The translations under genes and the position numbers were made by a program. Positions 36,620 to 45,213 of a stretch of DNA of 64,000 nucleotides are shown here, in pieces. A model generated the notes under the pieces. That model worked only from the letters and a program-made list of their open reading frames with translations. It did not search any database and was not told the origin of the DNA. Within the stretch, counting starts at the first letter, position 1, and each line of letters starts with the position of its first letter. This DNA is from Mycolicibacterium neworleansense (GTDB taxonomy: Bacteria; Actinomycetota; Actinomycetes; Mycobacteriales; Mycobacteriaceae), in NCBI RefSeq assembly GCF_001245615.1, contig NZ_CWKH01000002.1, positions 1,364,001 through 1,428,000 of the forward strand, read 5' to 3'.

Positions 36620-36656
36620 TTAACCTACGGTACCGTAACCTACGCTACCGTAGGTT
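36620..36656. promoter_or_regulatory. Palindromic operator upstream of the acyl-ACP desaturase gene
   Basis: AACCTACGGTA (36622-36632) and TACCGTAGGTT (36646-36656) are perfect 11-bp inverted arms with a 13-bp spacer. TACGGTACCGTA (36626-36637) is itself a perfect palindrome, and ACCTACGSTACCGTA occurs twice in direct orientation. It lies about 50 nt before the gene. It looks like a TetR-type site of the fatty-acid desaturation regulators; the regulator is not in this window. Confidence 0.65.
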
Positions 36657-36707
36657 GCGGGCGGCGCGCAGACGCCCTGCGCCGCCGGACATGATGGGAG
36701 GACAGGA

Positions 36708-37625
36708 ATGGACACCCAGAGCGAAGTGCTCCACGAACTGGAACCAGTTGTCGCAAGCAACCTTGACCGGCATCTTTCGATGGCGCGGGAGTGGTTCCCA
36801 CACGACTACGTTCCGTGGAGCAGGGGACGCGATTTCAGCTTCCTGGGTGGGGAGGACTGGCGTCCGGAGGACTCGCCGTTGGACCCCGTCGCCAAGGTGG
36901 CAATGACGGTCAACCTGCTGACCGAGGACAACCTGCCCTCCTATCACCGTGAGATCGCCACGCGGTTCTCCCGCGACGGCGCGTGGGGTAGCTGGGTCGG
37001 GCAGTGGACGGCCGAAGAGGGCCGCCACAGCATCGCGTTGCGCGATTACCTCGTGGTCACCCGCGGGGTGGATCCCGTTGCCCTGGAACGTCTTCGCATG
37101 CAGCACACGGTCGCCGGGTACGACTCGGGTGACAAGACGCCGCTGGCGGCGATGGCCTATGTGTCGTTCCAGGAGCTGGCCACCCGGGTATCGCATCGCA
37201 ACACCGGGCGGGCGTCCGGCTGCCCGATCGCCGATCAGCTGCTCGGGCGGATCGCCGCCGACGAGAACCTGCACATGGTGTTCTACCGCAACCTCATGGC
37301 AGCGGCGCTGGACATCGCGCCCGATGCCTCGATGAAGGCCATCCGCGATGAGGTGGTGAACTTCGCGATGCCGGGTCAGGGGATGGCGGACTTCGCGCAG
37401 AACGCGATCACCATCGCCAAGGCCGGCATCTACGACCTCCGTGTCCACCACGACGACGTGGTGCAGCCGGTGCTGCGCTTCTGGCGGATTTTCGACCGGA
37501 CGGATTTCGGGCCCGACGGCGAGAAGGCTCGCGAGGAGCTAGCTCAGTTCCTGAGCATGGTTGATGAACGGGCCCGGTTCTACGAGGAGAAACGCGAACG
37601 GGAGCACGTCGGCGCGGCGTCGTAG
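36708..37625 (+). CDS. Acyl-ACP desaturase (DesA-like)
   Basis: 305-aa soluble di-iron desaturase of the DesA1/DesA2 group, which introduces double bonds during mycolic or unsaturated fatty acid synthesis. Iron-ligand motifs: TEDNLPSYH (Glu/His), EEGRH and DENLHM (the two ExxH-type motifs). AGGACAGGA precedes the ATG. A conspicuous operator lies just upstream, implying regulation by fatty-acid status. Confidence 0.88.
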   Translation: MDTQSEVLHELEPVVASNLDRHLSMAREWFPHDYVPWSRGRDFSFLGGEDWRPEDSPLDPVAKVAMTVNLLTEDNLPSYHREIATRFSRDGAWGSWVGQWTAEEGRHSIALRDYLVVTRGVDPVALERLRMQHTVAGYDSGDKTPLAAMAYVSFQELATRVSHRNTGRASGCPIADQLLGRIAADENLHMVFYRNLMAAALDIAPDASMKAIRDEVVNFAMPGQGMADFAQNAITIAKAGIYDLRVHHDDVVQPVLRFWRIFDRTDFGPDGEKAREELAQFLSMVDERARFYEEKREREHVGAAS

Positions 37626-37765
37626 CAACTTCGGCGTCCCACCCCGGCCCGGTAAACGTGTCGTACATCACACCCGTGCGGAGATTCGCCCTGCGTTGAT
37701 CTTGGGTATCGAGGAGTAGTTGGCACGAAAAGTTGTCGCGGGTCGGAACGAGTGTGGGGTCGAAA

Positions 37766-38491
37766 ATGAACCGGATCGGTCGTTGGTTGAGTGCGGTCGC
37801 ATCGGGAGTGTTTCTGGCGGGCGGGTGCATCGCCGTCGCCGGTCAGGCTTCTGCGGATCCTTGTGCGGACGTCCAGGTGGTGTTCGCGCGGGGCACGTTC
37901 GAGCCGCCCGGCGTCGGCGGGGTCGGGGACGCGTTCGTGAACGCGCTGCGGTCCCGGACCGGCGGGAAGTCCGTCGATGTCTACGCGGTGAATTACCCTG
38001 CGTCACTTGATTTCGCGACTGCGGCCGACGGTGTCGCCGACGCGAGCAACAAGGTCAGGGCCACGGTCGCGGCCTGTCCTGACACCAAGATCGTGCTGGG
38101 CGGTTTCTCGCAGGGTGCGGCGGTGGCCGCCTACATCACCGCGGACTCGGTGCCGCAGGGGTTCGTGTTGCCGCCGAGCATCAGCGGCCCGCTTCCCGCG
38201 GACGTGGCCGACCACGTCGCCGCCGTGGCGCTGTTCGGCAAGCCGTCGAGCGGCTTCCTGCAGATGATCTACACCGGTGCGCCGCCGATCACGGTCGGCT
38301 CGCGGTACGTCGCCAAGACCGATGACTTGTGCATTCCGGAGGATCCGGTCTGCTCGCCCACCGGTGGCGACAACAATGCGCACAACTTGTATGCGGTGAA
38401 CGGGTTGACGGATCAGGCGGCGGACTACGTGGTCGGCAAGCTGGGCGTCAAGCCGACGGACCGCAGTGTCGACCAGGCCTCCGGGCGGTAG
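37766..38491 (+). CDS. Cutinase family secreted esterase
   Basis: 241-aa precursor with a signal peptide (RWLSAVASGVFLAGGCIAVAGQASA) and an alpha/beta hydrolase fold. Catalytic Ser in GFSQGAA, Asp in KTDDLC and His in NNAHNLY; paired Cys at PCADV/AACPD and LCIPEDPVC. Mycobacterial cutinase-like proteins act as esterases or phospholipases at the cell envelope. Start ATG 37766; the upstream in-frame extension lacks a signal character. Confidence 0.9.
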   Translation: MNRIGRWLSAVASGVFLAGGCIAVAGQASADPCADVQVVFARGTFEPPGVGGVGDAFVNALRSRTGGKSVDVYAVNYPASLDFATAADGVADASNKVRATVAACPDTKIVLGGFSQGAAVAAYITADSVPQGFVLPPSISGPLPADVADHVAAVALFGKPSSGFLQMIYTGAPPITVGSRYVAKTDDLCIPEDPVCSPTGGDNNAHNLYAVNGLTDQAADYVVGKLGVKPTDRSVDQASGR

Positions 38492-38549
38492 GAGCTCCCG
38501 AGGGGACGCACGCTAGTGTTCGGTCACGTTCTCGGATAGGGGAGATTCA

Positions 38550-38699
38550 GTGACGGAACAAGAGCAGCAGCTGACGTTTGGCCAGAAGGCCAAGCTGTAC
38601 CTTCAAGCCGCAGGTGCATTTGCGCGTAATCCGAAGGCGCTGGTCGCTCTCGTGAAGTACCAGCTGGCTCAGCGGAAGTCGGCCAAAGAAGCAGGCTGA
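38550..38699 (+). CDS. Small basic protein (49 aa)
   Basis: GTG start with GGGGAGA 6 nt upstream. The product (TEQEQQLTFGQKAKLYLQAAG, then KALVALVKYQLAQRKSAKEAG, in pieces) is Lys-rich and helical. It lies 58 nt after the cutinase stop. No family recognised; the ribosome site and amphipathic pattern support it. Confidence 0.5.
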   Translation: MTEQEQQLTFGQKAKLYLQAAGAFARNPKALVALVKYQLAQRKSAKEAG

Positions 38700-38712
38700 C
38701 AAGGTGTTCCGG

Positions 38713-40110
38713 TCAGGTCGCCCCCAACTGGCGGGCGGCCTGACCGAGTGTCTCCACGCCGGAGGCGATCTGGGATTCGGTCAGGTTGGCGTAGCCCAGG
38801 ATCAGTCCCGGCGGCGCGGTGTCGGGTTCGGCGTAGCACGGGGCCAGGGCTTCCAGCCGGATGCGTGCCTCGGTGGCCCGCCGCGTCAGCTCGTCGATGG
38901 GGAAGCCGACCGGGAACCGCACGGTCAGGTGTACGCCGGCGGCCGCGCCGAGCACCTCGGCCTGCGGGAGGTGGCGCGCCAGCGCGTCGAGTAGTGCCTT
39001 GCGCCTGCCCGGGTAGCGGCGACGCATCTGACGCAGGTGACGGTCGTAGCCGCCGGAGGTGAGGAACTGGCTGAACGCGATCTGGTCCATCACCGAACTG
39101 CCGGTGTCGGCAAGGCTTTTGGCGGTTCTGACCCGCTCGATCAGGTGGGCGGGCAACACCATCCAGCCGATCCGAAGTCCGGGTGCCAGGGTCTTGCTGG
39201 TCGAGCCGAGATACACCACCCGATCCGGTGCGACCCCCTGCAGGGCGCCCACCGGGGCCCGGTCGTAGCGGTACTCGGCGTCGTAGTCGTCCTCGATGAT
39301 CAACCGTCCGGATTGTGCCCACTCCAGCAGTTCGGTGCGTCGGACAGCCGAGAGCACCACACCGGTCGGGGACTGGTGGGCCGGGGTGGTCAGCACCGTG
39401 GTGGCTCCGCTGGCGCTCAGTGCGCCGACGTCGATGCCGTTGGTGTCCACCGGGATCGGTAGTGGGTCGATGGCGTTGTGCCGCAGGACCATTCGATGTA
39501 GCCAGAATCCCGGATCCTCCATCGCCACCGGACCGTCCATGCACCGCGCCAGGAGTGCGACGGCCTGTGTCGCGCCCGAACACAACACGATCAGGCGCGG
39601 ATCGGCCACCACGCCGCGGGTACGCCGCAGGTAGTCGGCCACCGCGGCGCGGGCGGCCGGCAGCCCGTGCGGGGCCGCGTAGCCGAATGCGCTGGATTCG
39701 ATCTCGGCCAGGCCCCCTCGCATGGCGCGCAACCAGGCCTGGCGCGGGAAGCTGGTGAGATCCGGTGAGCCGGGGGTGAAGTCGACGTCGAAGCGGGGTC
39801 GGGCGCGGTCTGACTGAGCGCGGCCGGTCGGGGCGGTGTCCACGGCTGCGACGCGGGTGCTGCCGCCTTGATTGCTGTGCAGGAACCCTTCGGCGGTCAG
39901 CTGGCCGTAGGCCTCGACCACCAGCCGGCGCGACACCCCGAGGTCGGCGGACAGCACTCGGGTGGACGGAAGCCGGGAGCCGGGAGTCAACCGGCCGGAC
40001 CGGATGGCGTCGCGCAGGCCGTCGGCGAGCTGGCGGTGTAACGGGCACGTGCTGTCCCGGTCCAGTTCGACCAGCAGTTCCGGGGCCGAACTGGTACCCG
40101 AAGTTGCCAT
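38713..40110 (-). CDS. MocR/PdxR-type GntR regulator with aminotransferase domain (second copy)
   Basis: 465-aa fusion of a GntR winged helix (about 20-85: GLRDAIRSGRLTPGSRLPSTR, then DLGVSRRLVVEAYGQL) and a fold-type I aminotransferase domain with the DDYDAEYRYD segment and the PLP Lys in GSTSKTLAPG. Divergent from the 40157 gene with a 46-nt promoter region and probably its regulator. A TAGGCT box 8 nt before the ATG suggests a leaderless or near-leaderless start. Confidence 0.85.
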   Translation of the reverse strand: MATSGTSSAPELLVELDRDSTCPLHRQLADGLRDAIRSGRLTPGSRLPSTRVLSADLGVSRRLVVEAYGQLTAEGFLHSNQGGSTRVAAVDTAPTGRAQSDRARPRFDVDFTPGSPDLTSFPRQAWLRAMRGGLAEIESSAFGYAAPHGLPAARAAVADYLRRTRGVVADPRLIVLCSGATQAVALLARCMDGPVAMEDPGFWLHRMVLRHNAIDPLPIPVDTNGIDVGALSASGATTVLTTPAHQSPTGVVLSAVRRTELLEWAQSGRLIIEDDYDAEYRYDRAPVGALQGVAPDRVVYLGSTSKTLAPGLRIGWMVLPAHLIERVRTAKSLADTGSSVMDQIAFSQFLTSGGYDRHLRQMRRRYPGRRKALLDALARHLPQAEVLGAAAGVHLTVRFPVGFPIDELTRRATEARIRLEALAPCYAEPDTAPPGLILGYANLTESQIASGVETLGQAARQLGAT

Positions 40111-40144
40111 GAAATTGGAGCCTACTCGGAGACCACTGTGGCGT

Positions 40145-40150
40145 TAGCGT
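40145..40150 (+). promoter_or_regulatory. Leaderless -10 box TAGCGT
   Basis: TAGCGT ends 6 nt before the ATG at 40157, in the region shared with the divergent MocR gene. Confidence 0.5.
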
Positions 40151-40156
40151 GATGAC

Positions 40157-40579
40157 ATGGCCAACGCCGCGGGCCCGGTGACTCACACCCGGCGCTACCC
40201 AGAAGTGGTCCTCGCCGTGTTCGGCGTCTACTCGGTGGCCCTGGGTTTGTTCATGCTGCTGGCGCCGGGCACGTTCTTCGACACACTCGGCGCCTTCGGC
40301 GTGCGTAACGACCACTACATCCTCGACAACGCGTCCTTCGAGTTACCGCTTGGGCTGATGATGCTGGCTGCGCTGAGGTGGCCGCGGTGGCGGGTGCCCA
40401 CGCTGGCCTTCGCCACCGTGCACTGGGCCCTGCATTCGTTGAGTCACCTGATTGATACGCACCACGCCGCGGGCAGCTGGGTCGGGTGGCTGGAAGCCGC
40501 TGGTCTGGTGCTGACCACCGTTCTGTTGGCAATCGCATTGCGTATCAGCATGTCCGACGACAAGGTAGGAGAACCCTAG
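40157..40579 (+). CDS. Four-helix membrane protein
   Basis: 140 aa with four hydrophobic segments (about 18-38, 55-75, 80-100 and 110-132), loop NDHYILDNASFELPLGL. No catalytic motif. Its stop abuts the ATG of the epimerase gene, so the two form an operon probably controlled by the divergent MocR regulator. Confidence 0.65.
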   Translation: MANAAGPVTHTRRYPEVVLAVFGVYSVALGLFMLLAPGTFFDTLGAFGVRNDHYILDNASFELPLGLMMLAALRWPRWRVPTLAFATVHWALHSLSHLIDTHHAAGSWVGWLEAAGLVLTTVLLAIALRISMSDDKVGEP

Positions 40580-41488
40580 ATGCGTGTCCTGGTGGCCGGT
40601 GCAACCAGTGTCCCCGGCATCCCGCTACTGCGGGAGCTCAGCAGGCGCGGCCACGAGGTGATCGGGGTGACGCGGTCTTCGGGCAAGACCGACCAGATCT
40701 CGGCGGCCGGGGCCAAGCCGGTGGTGGCCGACGTGTTCGACGTGGGCCAGATCGACGCCGTGATGGCCGAGTTCGCCCCCGAGGCAGTGGTGAGCCTGTT
40801 GACCACATTGCCGAAGTGGGGGCCGAAGCGGCCCAAGGACTTCGGCCCCGCGACGGAGTTGTGGAGCCGAGGGGCCCCGAACCTGGTGGCCGCGGCCCAG
40901 CGCGCCGGTGTGCGCCGGGTGGTCGCGGAATCGGTCATCTTCGCCTACGGCTATGGCTCGAGCGGACCGGCGCTCATCGACGAGAGTGATCCCTATCCCG
41001 GGCCGCCGCCGCCGCACGGGGCCGGATTCCTGGAGGCGCTGCGGGGCATGGAACGCACCGTGCTGGCCTCGGGCGAACATAGTGGCACCGAGGGAATCGT
41101 CTTGCGCTACGGCGTTTTCTACGGGCCCGGGGTGATCCATGACGAACTGTTCACCCGGCTCGCGAAATGGTGGGCGCTACCGGCGCTGACCGGTACCGGG
41201 ATCCTGTCGTGGGTGCACATCGACGATGTCGCCCGGGCCACCGCGGACGCGCTCGAGAAGGGCCGCGGAGGCCAGATCTACAACATCGTCGACGACCGGC
41301 CGCAGTCTTTCGGTGATTACGTCCGGGAACTGAACCGCAAGCTGAACCGGCCCCGGCCGGTGCCGATCTCGCATCGACTGGTCGGGCTGGTCGCCTCGTA
41401 CCCGGCCACCGCGTTCGGCCAGGCCTGGCTTCCGCTGTCGAACGCGAAGGCCAAGGCCGAACTCGGCTGGACGCCTATTCCCCGGTGA
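40580..41488 (+). CDS. NAD-dependent epimerase/dehydratase family protein
   Basis: 302-aa extended short-chain dehydrogenase. N-terminal nucleotide-binding motif VAGATSVPGIPLLREL, the later segment YGVFYGPG and a C-terminal substrate domain (HIDDVARATADAL). The catalytic Tyr-Lys pair is not clear (the YGYGSSGP region), so the fold is clear but activity is not. First base follows the upstream stop directly. It overlaps echA21 tail to tail by 14 nt. Confidence 0.8.
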   Translation: MRVLVAGATSVPGIPLLRELSRRGHEVIGVTRSSGKTDQISAAGAKPVVADVFDVGQIDAVMAEFAPEAVVSLLTTLPKWGPKRPKDFGPATELWSRGAPNLVAAAQRAGVRRVVAESVIFAYGYGSSGPALIDESDPYPGPPPPHGAGFLEALRGMERTVLASGEHSGTEGIVLRYGVFYGPGVIHDELFTRLAKWWALPALTGTGILSWVHIDDVARATADALEKGRGGQIYNIVDDRPQSFGDYVRELNRKLNRPRPVPISHRLVGLVASYPATAFGQAWLPLSNAKAKAELGWTPIPR

Positions 41489-42290
41489 ACTGTGGCGGGC
41501 GCTTCTGGAACATCGCGGTGACGGCCTCGGCCAGATCCTTCGACGGCAGGAAGGCCGAGTTCCACGCCGCCACGTAACGCAGGCTCTCGGACACCCTGGC
41601 GGTGCGCTGCTGGTCGAGCACGTCCTTGACCCCGGCGACGGTCAGCGGCGGGTTGGCGGCGATCTCAGCGGCCGTGGCGTGCGCGGCCGCCAACGAGGCG
41701 TCGGCGTCGTCGTACACGTCGTTGACCAAACCGATGCGCGCGGCATGCGATGCGTCCACGTCTTTGCCGGTCAGCACCAGCTCCCGCAGGTGCCCGTCGG
41801 ACAGGATCAGCGGCAGCCGGGCCAGGCTGCCCACGTCGGCGACGATGGCCAGTTTGGTCTCGCGCACCGAGAACTTGGCGTCGGTGCTGGCGTAGCGGAT
41901 GTCCACCGCACTGATCAGGTCGACGCCGCCGCCGATGCACCAGCCGTGGATCGAGGCGATGGTCGGGGTGCGGCAGTCGGCGACGGCGGTGATGGCGCCC
42001 TGCATCTTCTGCAGCCGCTTGTGGAAGCCGGCACGGGCACCGGCTCCGGCGTCGAGGCCGGGCAGTTCGGCGCCCATGGCCGGCAGGTCGAGGCCGTAGC
42101 TGAAGTTCTTGCCCGAGCCGGTCAGCACGATCGCGCGGACGTCCGGGTCGGCGTCGAGGGTTTCGAACACGTCCGGCATCTCGGCCCAGAACGCCGGGCC
42201 CATCGCGTTGCCCTTGCCGGGACCCAGCAGCGTCACCTGGGCGACGTGGTCTTTGATCTCGACGGAAACGGACTCGTACGTGTCAGACAT
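41475..42290 (-). CDS. echA21: Enoyl-CoA hydratase EchA21 (Rv3774-like)
   Basis: 271-aa crotonase-fold protein. Oxyanion-hole segments NFSYGLDLPAM and IHGWCIGGGVDLI are present, with acidic residues in RETKLAIVADVGSLARLP. It probably hydrates or isomerises acyl-CoA in fatty-acid metabolism. The leaderless TAGTGT box supports the ATG at 42290. The gene marks the return to M. tuberculosis Rv3774-Rv3772 order after the island. Confidence 0.88.
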   Translation of the reverse strand: MSDTYESVSVEIKDHVAQVTLLGPGKGNAMGPAFWAEMPDVFETLDADPDVRAIVLTGSGKNFSYGLDLPAMGAELPGLDAGAGARAGFHKRLQKMQGAITAVADCRTPTIASIHGWCIGGGVDLISAVDIRYASTDAKFSVRETKLAIVADVGSLARLPLILSDGHLRELVLTGKDVDASHAARIGLVNDVYDDADASLAAAHATAAEIAANPPLTVAGVKDVLDQQRTARVSESLRYVAAWNSAFLPSKDLAEAVTAMFQKRPPQFTGE

Positions 42291-42297
42291 GGGGTGG

Positions 42298-42303
42298 ACA
42301 CTA
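42298..42303 (-). promoter_or_regulatory. Leaderless -10 box TAGTGT
   Basis: On the minus strand TAGTGT ends 7 nt before the ATG at 42290. Confidence 0.5.
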
Positions 42304-42309
42304 CCGAGT

Positions 42310-42855
42310 ATGGATGAACTCGATAGCGCCGAGGCCACGCTCGACGTGCTGCAACGCGTGCTGCACGGCGTCACCGCGGATGATCTGTCCCGTCCGACAC
42401 CGTGTCGAGAGTTCGACGTGGCGGGGCTGACGGACCACCTGCTGAACTCGATCGCCGTGATCGGCTCGGCGGCCGGTGCGCAGATTCCCGACCGCGACCC
42501 CGACACCTCGGTGCAGGACCAGGTGCTCAACGCGGCGCGCCCGGCGGTGGCGGCGTGGCGACGGCGCGGGGTGGACGGCACGGTGCCGTTCGGTCCGGGC
42601 GAGGCCCCGGCTCAGATGATGGCGCGGATCCTGTCGCTCGAATTCCTGGTGCACGCCTGGGATTACGCCGCGGCCACGGGCCAGACGCTCGACGTGCCGG
42701 ATCAGCAGCCGGAGTGCGTCCTGGGGTGGGCCCGCGAGATCATCACCCCGGAGGGGCGGGTGCGGGCGGGTTTCGACGACCCGGTGGAGATCGGGGCGGA
42801 CGCACAGCCACTCGACCGCCTGCTGGCCTTCACGGGCCGCCGGCCGACGGGCTAG
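42310..42855 (+). CDS. TIGR03086 family (DinB-like, Rv3773c-like) protein
   Basis: 181-aa helical-bundle protein of the mycothiol-maleylpyruvate isomerase-like superfamily (TIGR03086). Conserved TPCREFDVAGLTDHLL near the start, FLVHAWDYAAATGQTL in the middle and a LLAFTGRRP ending. His residues in the first and third helices could bind metal. Divergent from echA21. Substrate unknown. Confidence 0.82.
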   Translation: MDELDSAEATLDVLQRVLHGVTADDLSRPTPCREFDVAGLTDHLLNSIAVIGSAAGAQIPDRDPDTSVQDQVLNAARPAVAAWRRRGVDGTVPFGPGEAPAQMMARILSLEFLVHAWDYAAATGQTLDVPDQQPECVLGWAREIITPEGRVRAGFDDPVEIGADAQPLDRLLAFTGRRPTG

Positions 42856-43313
42856 ACGCGCTGCAGGTAGAAGTACAGGTAGCGGCCGTCCACCACCGCG
42901 CCCTTGCCGTTCATGATGCCCATCACGGTGTTGTCGTCGACCACCTTGAAGTGGTCGTGCACGGGGCGGCCGTCGTAGACCATGGTCGCGGTCACCTCGC
43001 CGCGGAACTCCTCCAGCCACAGGCTGGCCTCGCCGTTCATGGCCTCGGTGTTGGAGAACTTGTTGCCATCGGCGTCCAGGCAGACCAGCGGCTTGGCATC
43101 GGCCGACGAGTGGAACGTCTTGCCGAACCAATTGAGCCGCTTCATGAATCCGTTGGCCTTGTGGCCGGTCTGGAATTCGCCGCCCTTCCACTCGCCGAGC
43201 ATGAACTCGATGCCGGCGGGCCGCAGCAGCGCCCAAAACGCGTCGAGTTCGGCGTCGGGGATCTCCCCCTCGCGGCTGACGAATCCGTCGAACGTGCCGC
43301 GCACACCGTTCAC
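42852..43313 (-). CDS. GXWXG/DUF4334 domain protein
   Basis: 153-aa protein with the GXWXG-type segment LGEWKGGEFQTGH followed by a DUF4334 beta-barrel region (ATMVYDGRPVHDHFKVVDD, MNGKGAVVDGRYLYFYLQRV). Possibly a small lipid or ligand-binding protein. It overlaps the hisC2 stop by 4 nt and so is co-translated with it. Confidence 0.78.
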   Translation of the reverse strand: MNGVRGTFDGFVSREGEIPDAELDAFWALLRPAGIEFMLGEWKGGEFQTGHKANGFMKRLNWFGKTFHSSADAKPLVCLDADGNKFSNTEAMNGEASLWLEEFRGEVTATMVYDGRPVHDHFKVVDDNTVMGIMNGKGAVVDGRYLYFYLQRV

Positions 43314-44392
43314 TTGGTCTCTCCTGTCCGAGTCCCGGTGTCACCCGCGATCCAGCGTTGGGCGAACTCCAGAAAGGCGTCGTTCTCGTGCGGGGCCCCG
43401 ATGGTGACCCGCACGCCGTCCTCACCGTACGGGCGCACGATGAGACGGTTGTCGGCGGCCCTGGCCACGAAGTCCAGCGTGCGTTCGGCCAACGGCAGCC
43501 AGACGAAGTTCGACTGCGACGGTGGGAGCTCGAATCCGGCGTCGCGCAGCGCGGCGCTGACCCGAACGCGTTCGGCGACGACGGCGTCGGTGCGGGCCAG
43601 GAGCTCGTCGGCGGCCTCGAGGCTGGCGATGGCGGCGGCCTGGGACACGCTCGTCGCGCTGAACGGCACGTAGACCTTGCCCAGCGCGGTGACGATCTCC
43701 GGATCGGCGACGGCGTATCCGACGCGCAGGCCGGCCAGCCCGTAGGCCTTCGAGAAGGTGCGCAGAACAACCACATTGCGGTGCGAGCGGACCAGTCCCA
43801 GGCTGTCGGGCACCAAGCCGTCGCGGATGTACTCCACGTAGGCCTCGTCGAGGACGATCAGGATGTCGTCGGGGACCGCCGCCACGAACCGGGCCAGCGC
43901 CTCGGGCTCGACCACCGTGGAGGTCGGGTTGTTCGGGTTGCAGACGAACACCAGCCGGGTGCGGTCGGTGATCGCCGCGAGCATGGCGTCGAGATCGTGA
44001 GTCTCGTCACGCAGGGGTACCGGGACGCCTGTCGCGCCGGCCGTGCGGATCTGCAGCGGATAGATCTCGAAACTGCGCCATCCGTAGACGACTTCGTCGC
44101 CGGCGGCGGATGTGATTTGTATCAACTGCTGGCACAGGCTCACCGAACCACAGCCGACGGCGATGTTCTCCGGCGCGAACCCGACGTGTTTGGCGAGATG
44201 TTCGCGCAGGTCAAGGTACCCGTTGTCGGGGTAGCGGTTGATGTTCTCGGTGGCTTTCAGGATCGCCTCGCGCACGCTGGGCAACGGAGGAAACACGGTT
44301 TCGTTGCTCGCGATCTTGATTGCGCCCGGAACTGTTTTGCCTGGTGCGTACGCCGGGAGGTCGGCCATTTCGGGGCGCAGACGGATACTCAC
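43310..44392 (-). CDS. hisC2: Histidinol-phosphate / aromatic aminotransferase HisC2 (Pat)
   Basis: 360-aa fold-type I PLP enzyme. Substrate and cofactor motifs: GCGSVSLCQQ, CNPNNPTSTVV, DEAYVEY and the PLP Lys in RTFSKAYGLAGLRVGY, with the C-terminal Arg region RPYGEDGVRVTIG. It transaminates aromatic amino acids or imidazole-acetol phosphate (Rv3772). GTG 44392 is chosen because TATTCT ends 6 nt upstream, giving a leaderless start; the longer frame has no support. Confidence 0.92.
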   Translation of the reverse strand: MSIRLRPEMADLPAYAPGKTVPGAIKIASNETVFPPLPSVREAILKATENINRYPDNGYLDLREHLAKHVGFAPENIAVGCGSVSLCQQLIQITSAAGDEVVYGWRSFEIYPLQIRTAGATGVPVPLRDETHDLDAMLAAITDRTRLVFVCNPNNPTSTVVEPEALARFVAAVPDDILIVLDEAYVEYIRDGLVPDSLGLVRSHRNVVVLRTFSKAYGLAGLRVGYAVADPEIVTALGKVYVPFSATSVSQAAAIASLEAADELLARTDAVVAERVRVSAALRDAGFELPPSQSNFVWLPLAERTLDFVARAADNRLIVRPYGEDGVRVTIGAPHENDAFLEFAQRWIAGDTGTRTGETK

Positions 44393-44398
44393 TTGGCC

Positions 44399-44404
44399 AG
44401 AATA
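44399..44404 (-). promoter_or_regulatory. Leaderless -10 box TATTCT
   Basis: On the minus strand TATTCT ends 6 nt before the GTG at 44392. Confidence 0.5.
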
Positions 44405-44480
44405 GGGGAGGCTGTGTACTGTGTGCCCTCGGCGGTTTCGGGCGACAGGACGGAGTCCGGTACCCTCACAGAAGTTCAAA

Positions 44481-44572
44481 GGAGGCGTGCCAGAGCGGCC
44501 GAATGGGACTCACTGCTAATGAGTTGTCCCCCTTACAGGGGACCGGAGGTTCAAATCCTCTCGCCTCCGCCA
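44481..44572 (+). tRNA. tRNA-Ser(GCT)
   Basis: 92 nt including encoded CCA. Acceptor GGAGGCG / CGCCTCC, anticodon stem ACTCA/TGAGT with loop CTGCTAA (anticodon GCT), long variable arm, T-loop GTTCAAAT. Confidence 0.96.
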
Positions 44573-44609
44573 GGGTTGACTTGTCAACCGCACAACTGAA
44601 TAACGCTAG

Positions 44610-44682
44610 GCGCCCGTAGCTCAACGGATAGAGCATCTGACTACGGATCAGAAGGTTAGGGGTTCGAATCCCTTCGGGCGCA
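44610..44682 (+). tRNA. tRNA-Arg(ACG)
   Basis: 73 nt. Acceptor GCGCCCG / CGGGCGC, anticodon stem TCTGA/TCAGA with loop CTACGGA (anticodon ACG), T-loop GTTCGAAT. CCA is not encoded. Confidence 0.96.
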
Positions 44683-44690
44683 CTCAAAAA

Positions 44691-44725
44691 AATCGAGGCG
44701 TGGTCTTCCGGACCGCGCCTCGATT
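44691..44725. terminator. Bidirectional terminator after the tRNA pair
   Basis: AATCGAGGCG (44691-44700) pairs with CGCCTCGATT (44716-44725). An A-run precedes and a T-run follows, so it works for the tRNAs and for the minus-strand gene ending at 44741. Confidence 0.85.
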
Positions 44726-44740
44726 TGATTCATCTCGGCG

Positions 44741-45112
44741 CTACTCCGAGGAGACGGCCGTGGCGATGTCGATCGCGATCTCCCGCAGGACGTCGTCGGT
44801 CACGTACTGACGCGCGGTCTGGCGGTTGAGCCGCAGCACCGAGACCAGGAGCTCGATGTGCCCGGCCACCTGGACCCGGGCCAGCTCCGGCGGTAGGTGC
44901 AGGCCGTGCAGATCGGCCAGGAAGCCGCGCAGCACGGTGACACGGTCGTTCATCCACGGTGACCGGCCGGCCACCGTGGATGTCGAGGTCTTCAGCTGAT
45001 GGGTCTGCCGCGGGGACGCCGCTGGGCGCTGCCTCGCCCGGACACGGATGTCACCGTGCGGTGAACCGCATCCGGTGAATGCCGCCGTGCGCATGACCTT
45101 GGCGGTTGCCAT
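44741..45112 (-). CDS. Hypothetical protein (about 123 aa)
   Basis: The C-terminal half (MNDRVTVLRGFLADLHGLHL, then LLVSVLRLNRQTARQYV, then LREIAIDIATAV) is helical and reads like a real small domain. The N-terminal half is basic and low-complexity. Start uncertain: 45112, 45130, 45151 or the internal ATG at about 44953. No family recognised. Confidence 0.4.
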   Translation of the reverse strand: MATAKVMRTAAFTGCGSPHGDIRVRARQRPAASPRQTHQLKTSTSTVAGRSPWMNDRVTVLRGFLADLHGLHLPPELARVQVAGHIELLVSVLRLNRQTARQYVTDDVLREIAIDIATAVSSE

Positions 45113-45213
45113 GGCGTGTCTGTGACCCATTGTTCCCGTACCTGCCGACAAAAGTTGTTTGCCAGTTAACTTTACGGGAACGTCTCAGGTTCGGCTCAGG
45201 TTCGGCCCTCGCC

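Noticed and set aside
38669-40315. 548-codon frame over the second MocR gene
   Set aside because: Arg/Pro-rich shadow of the regulator gene.
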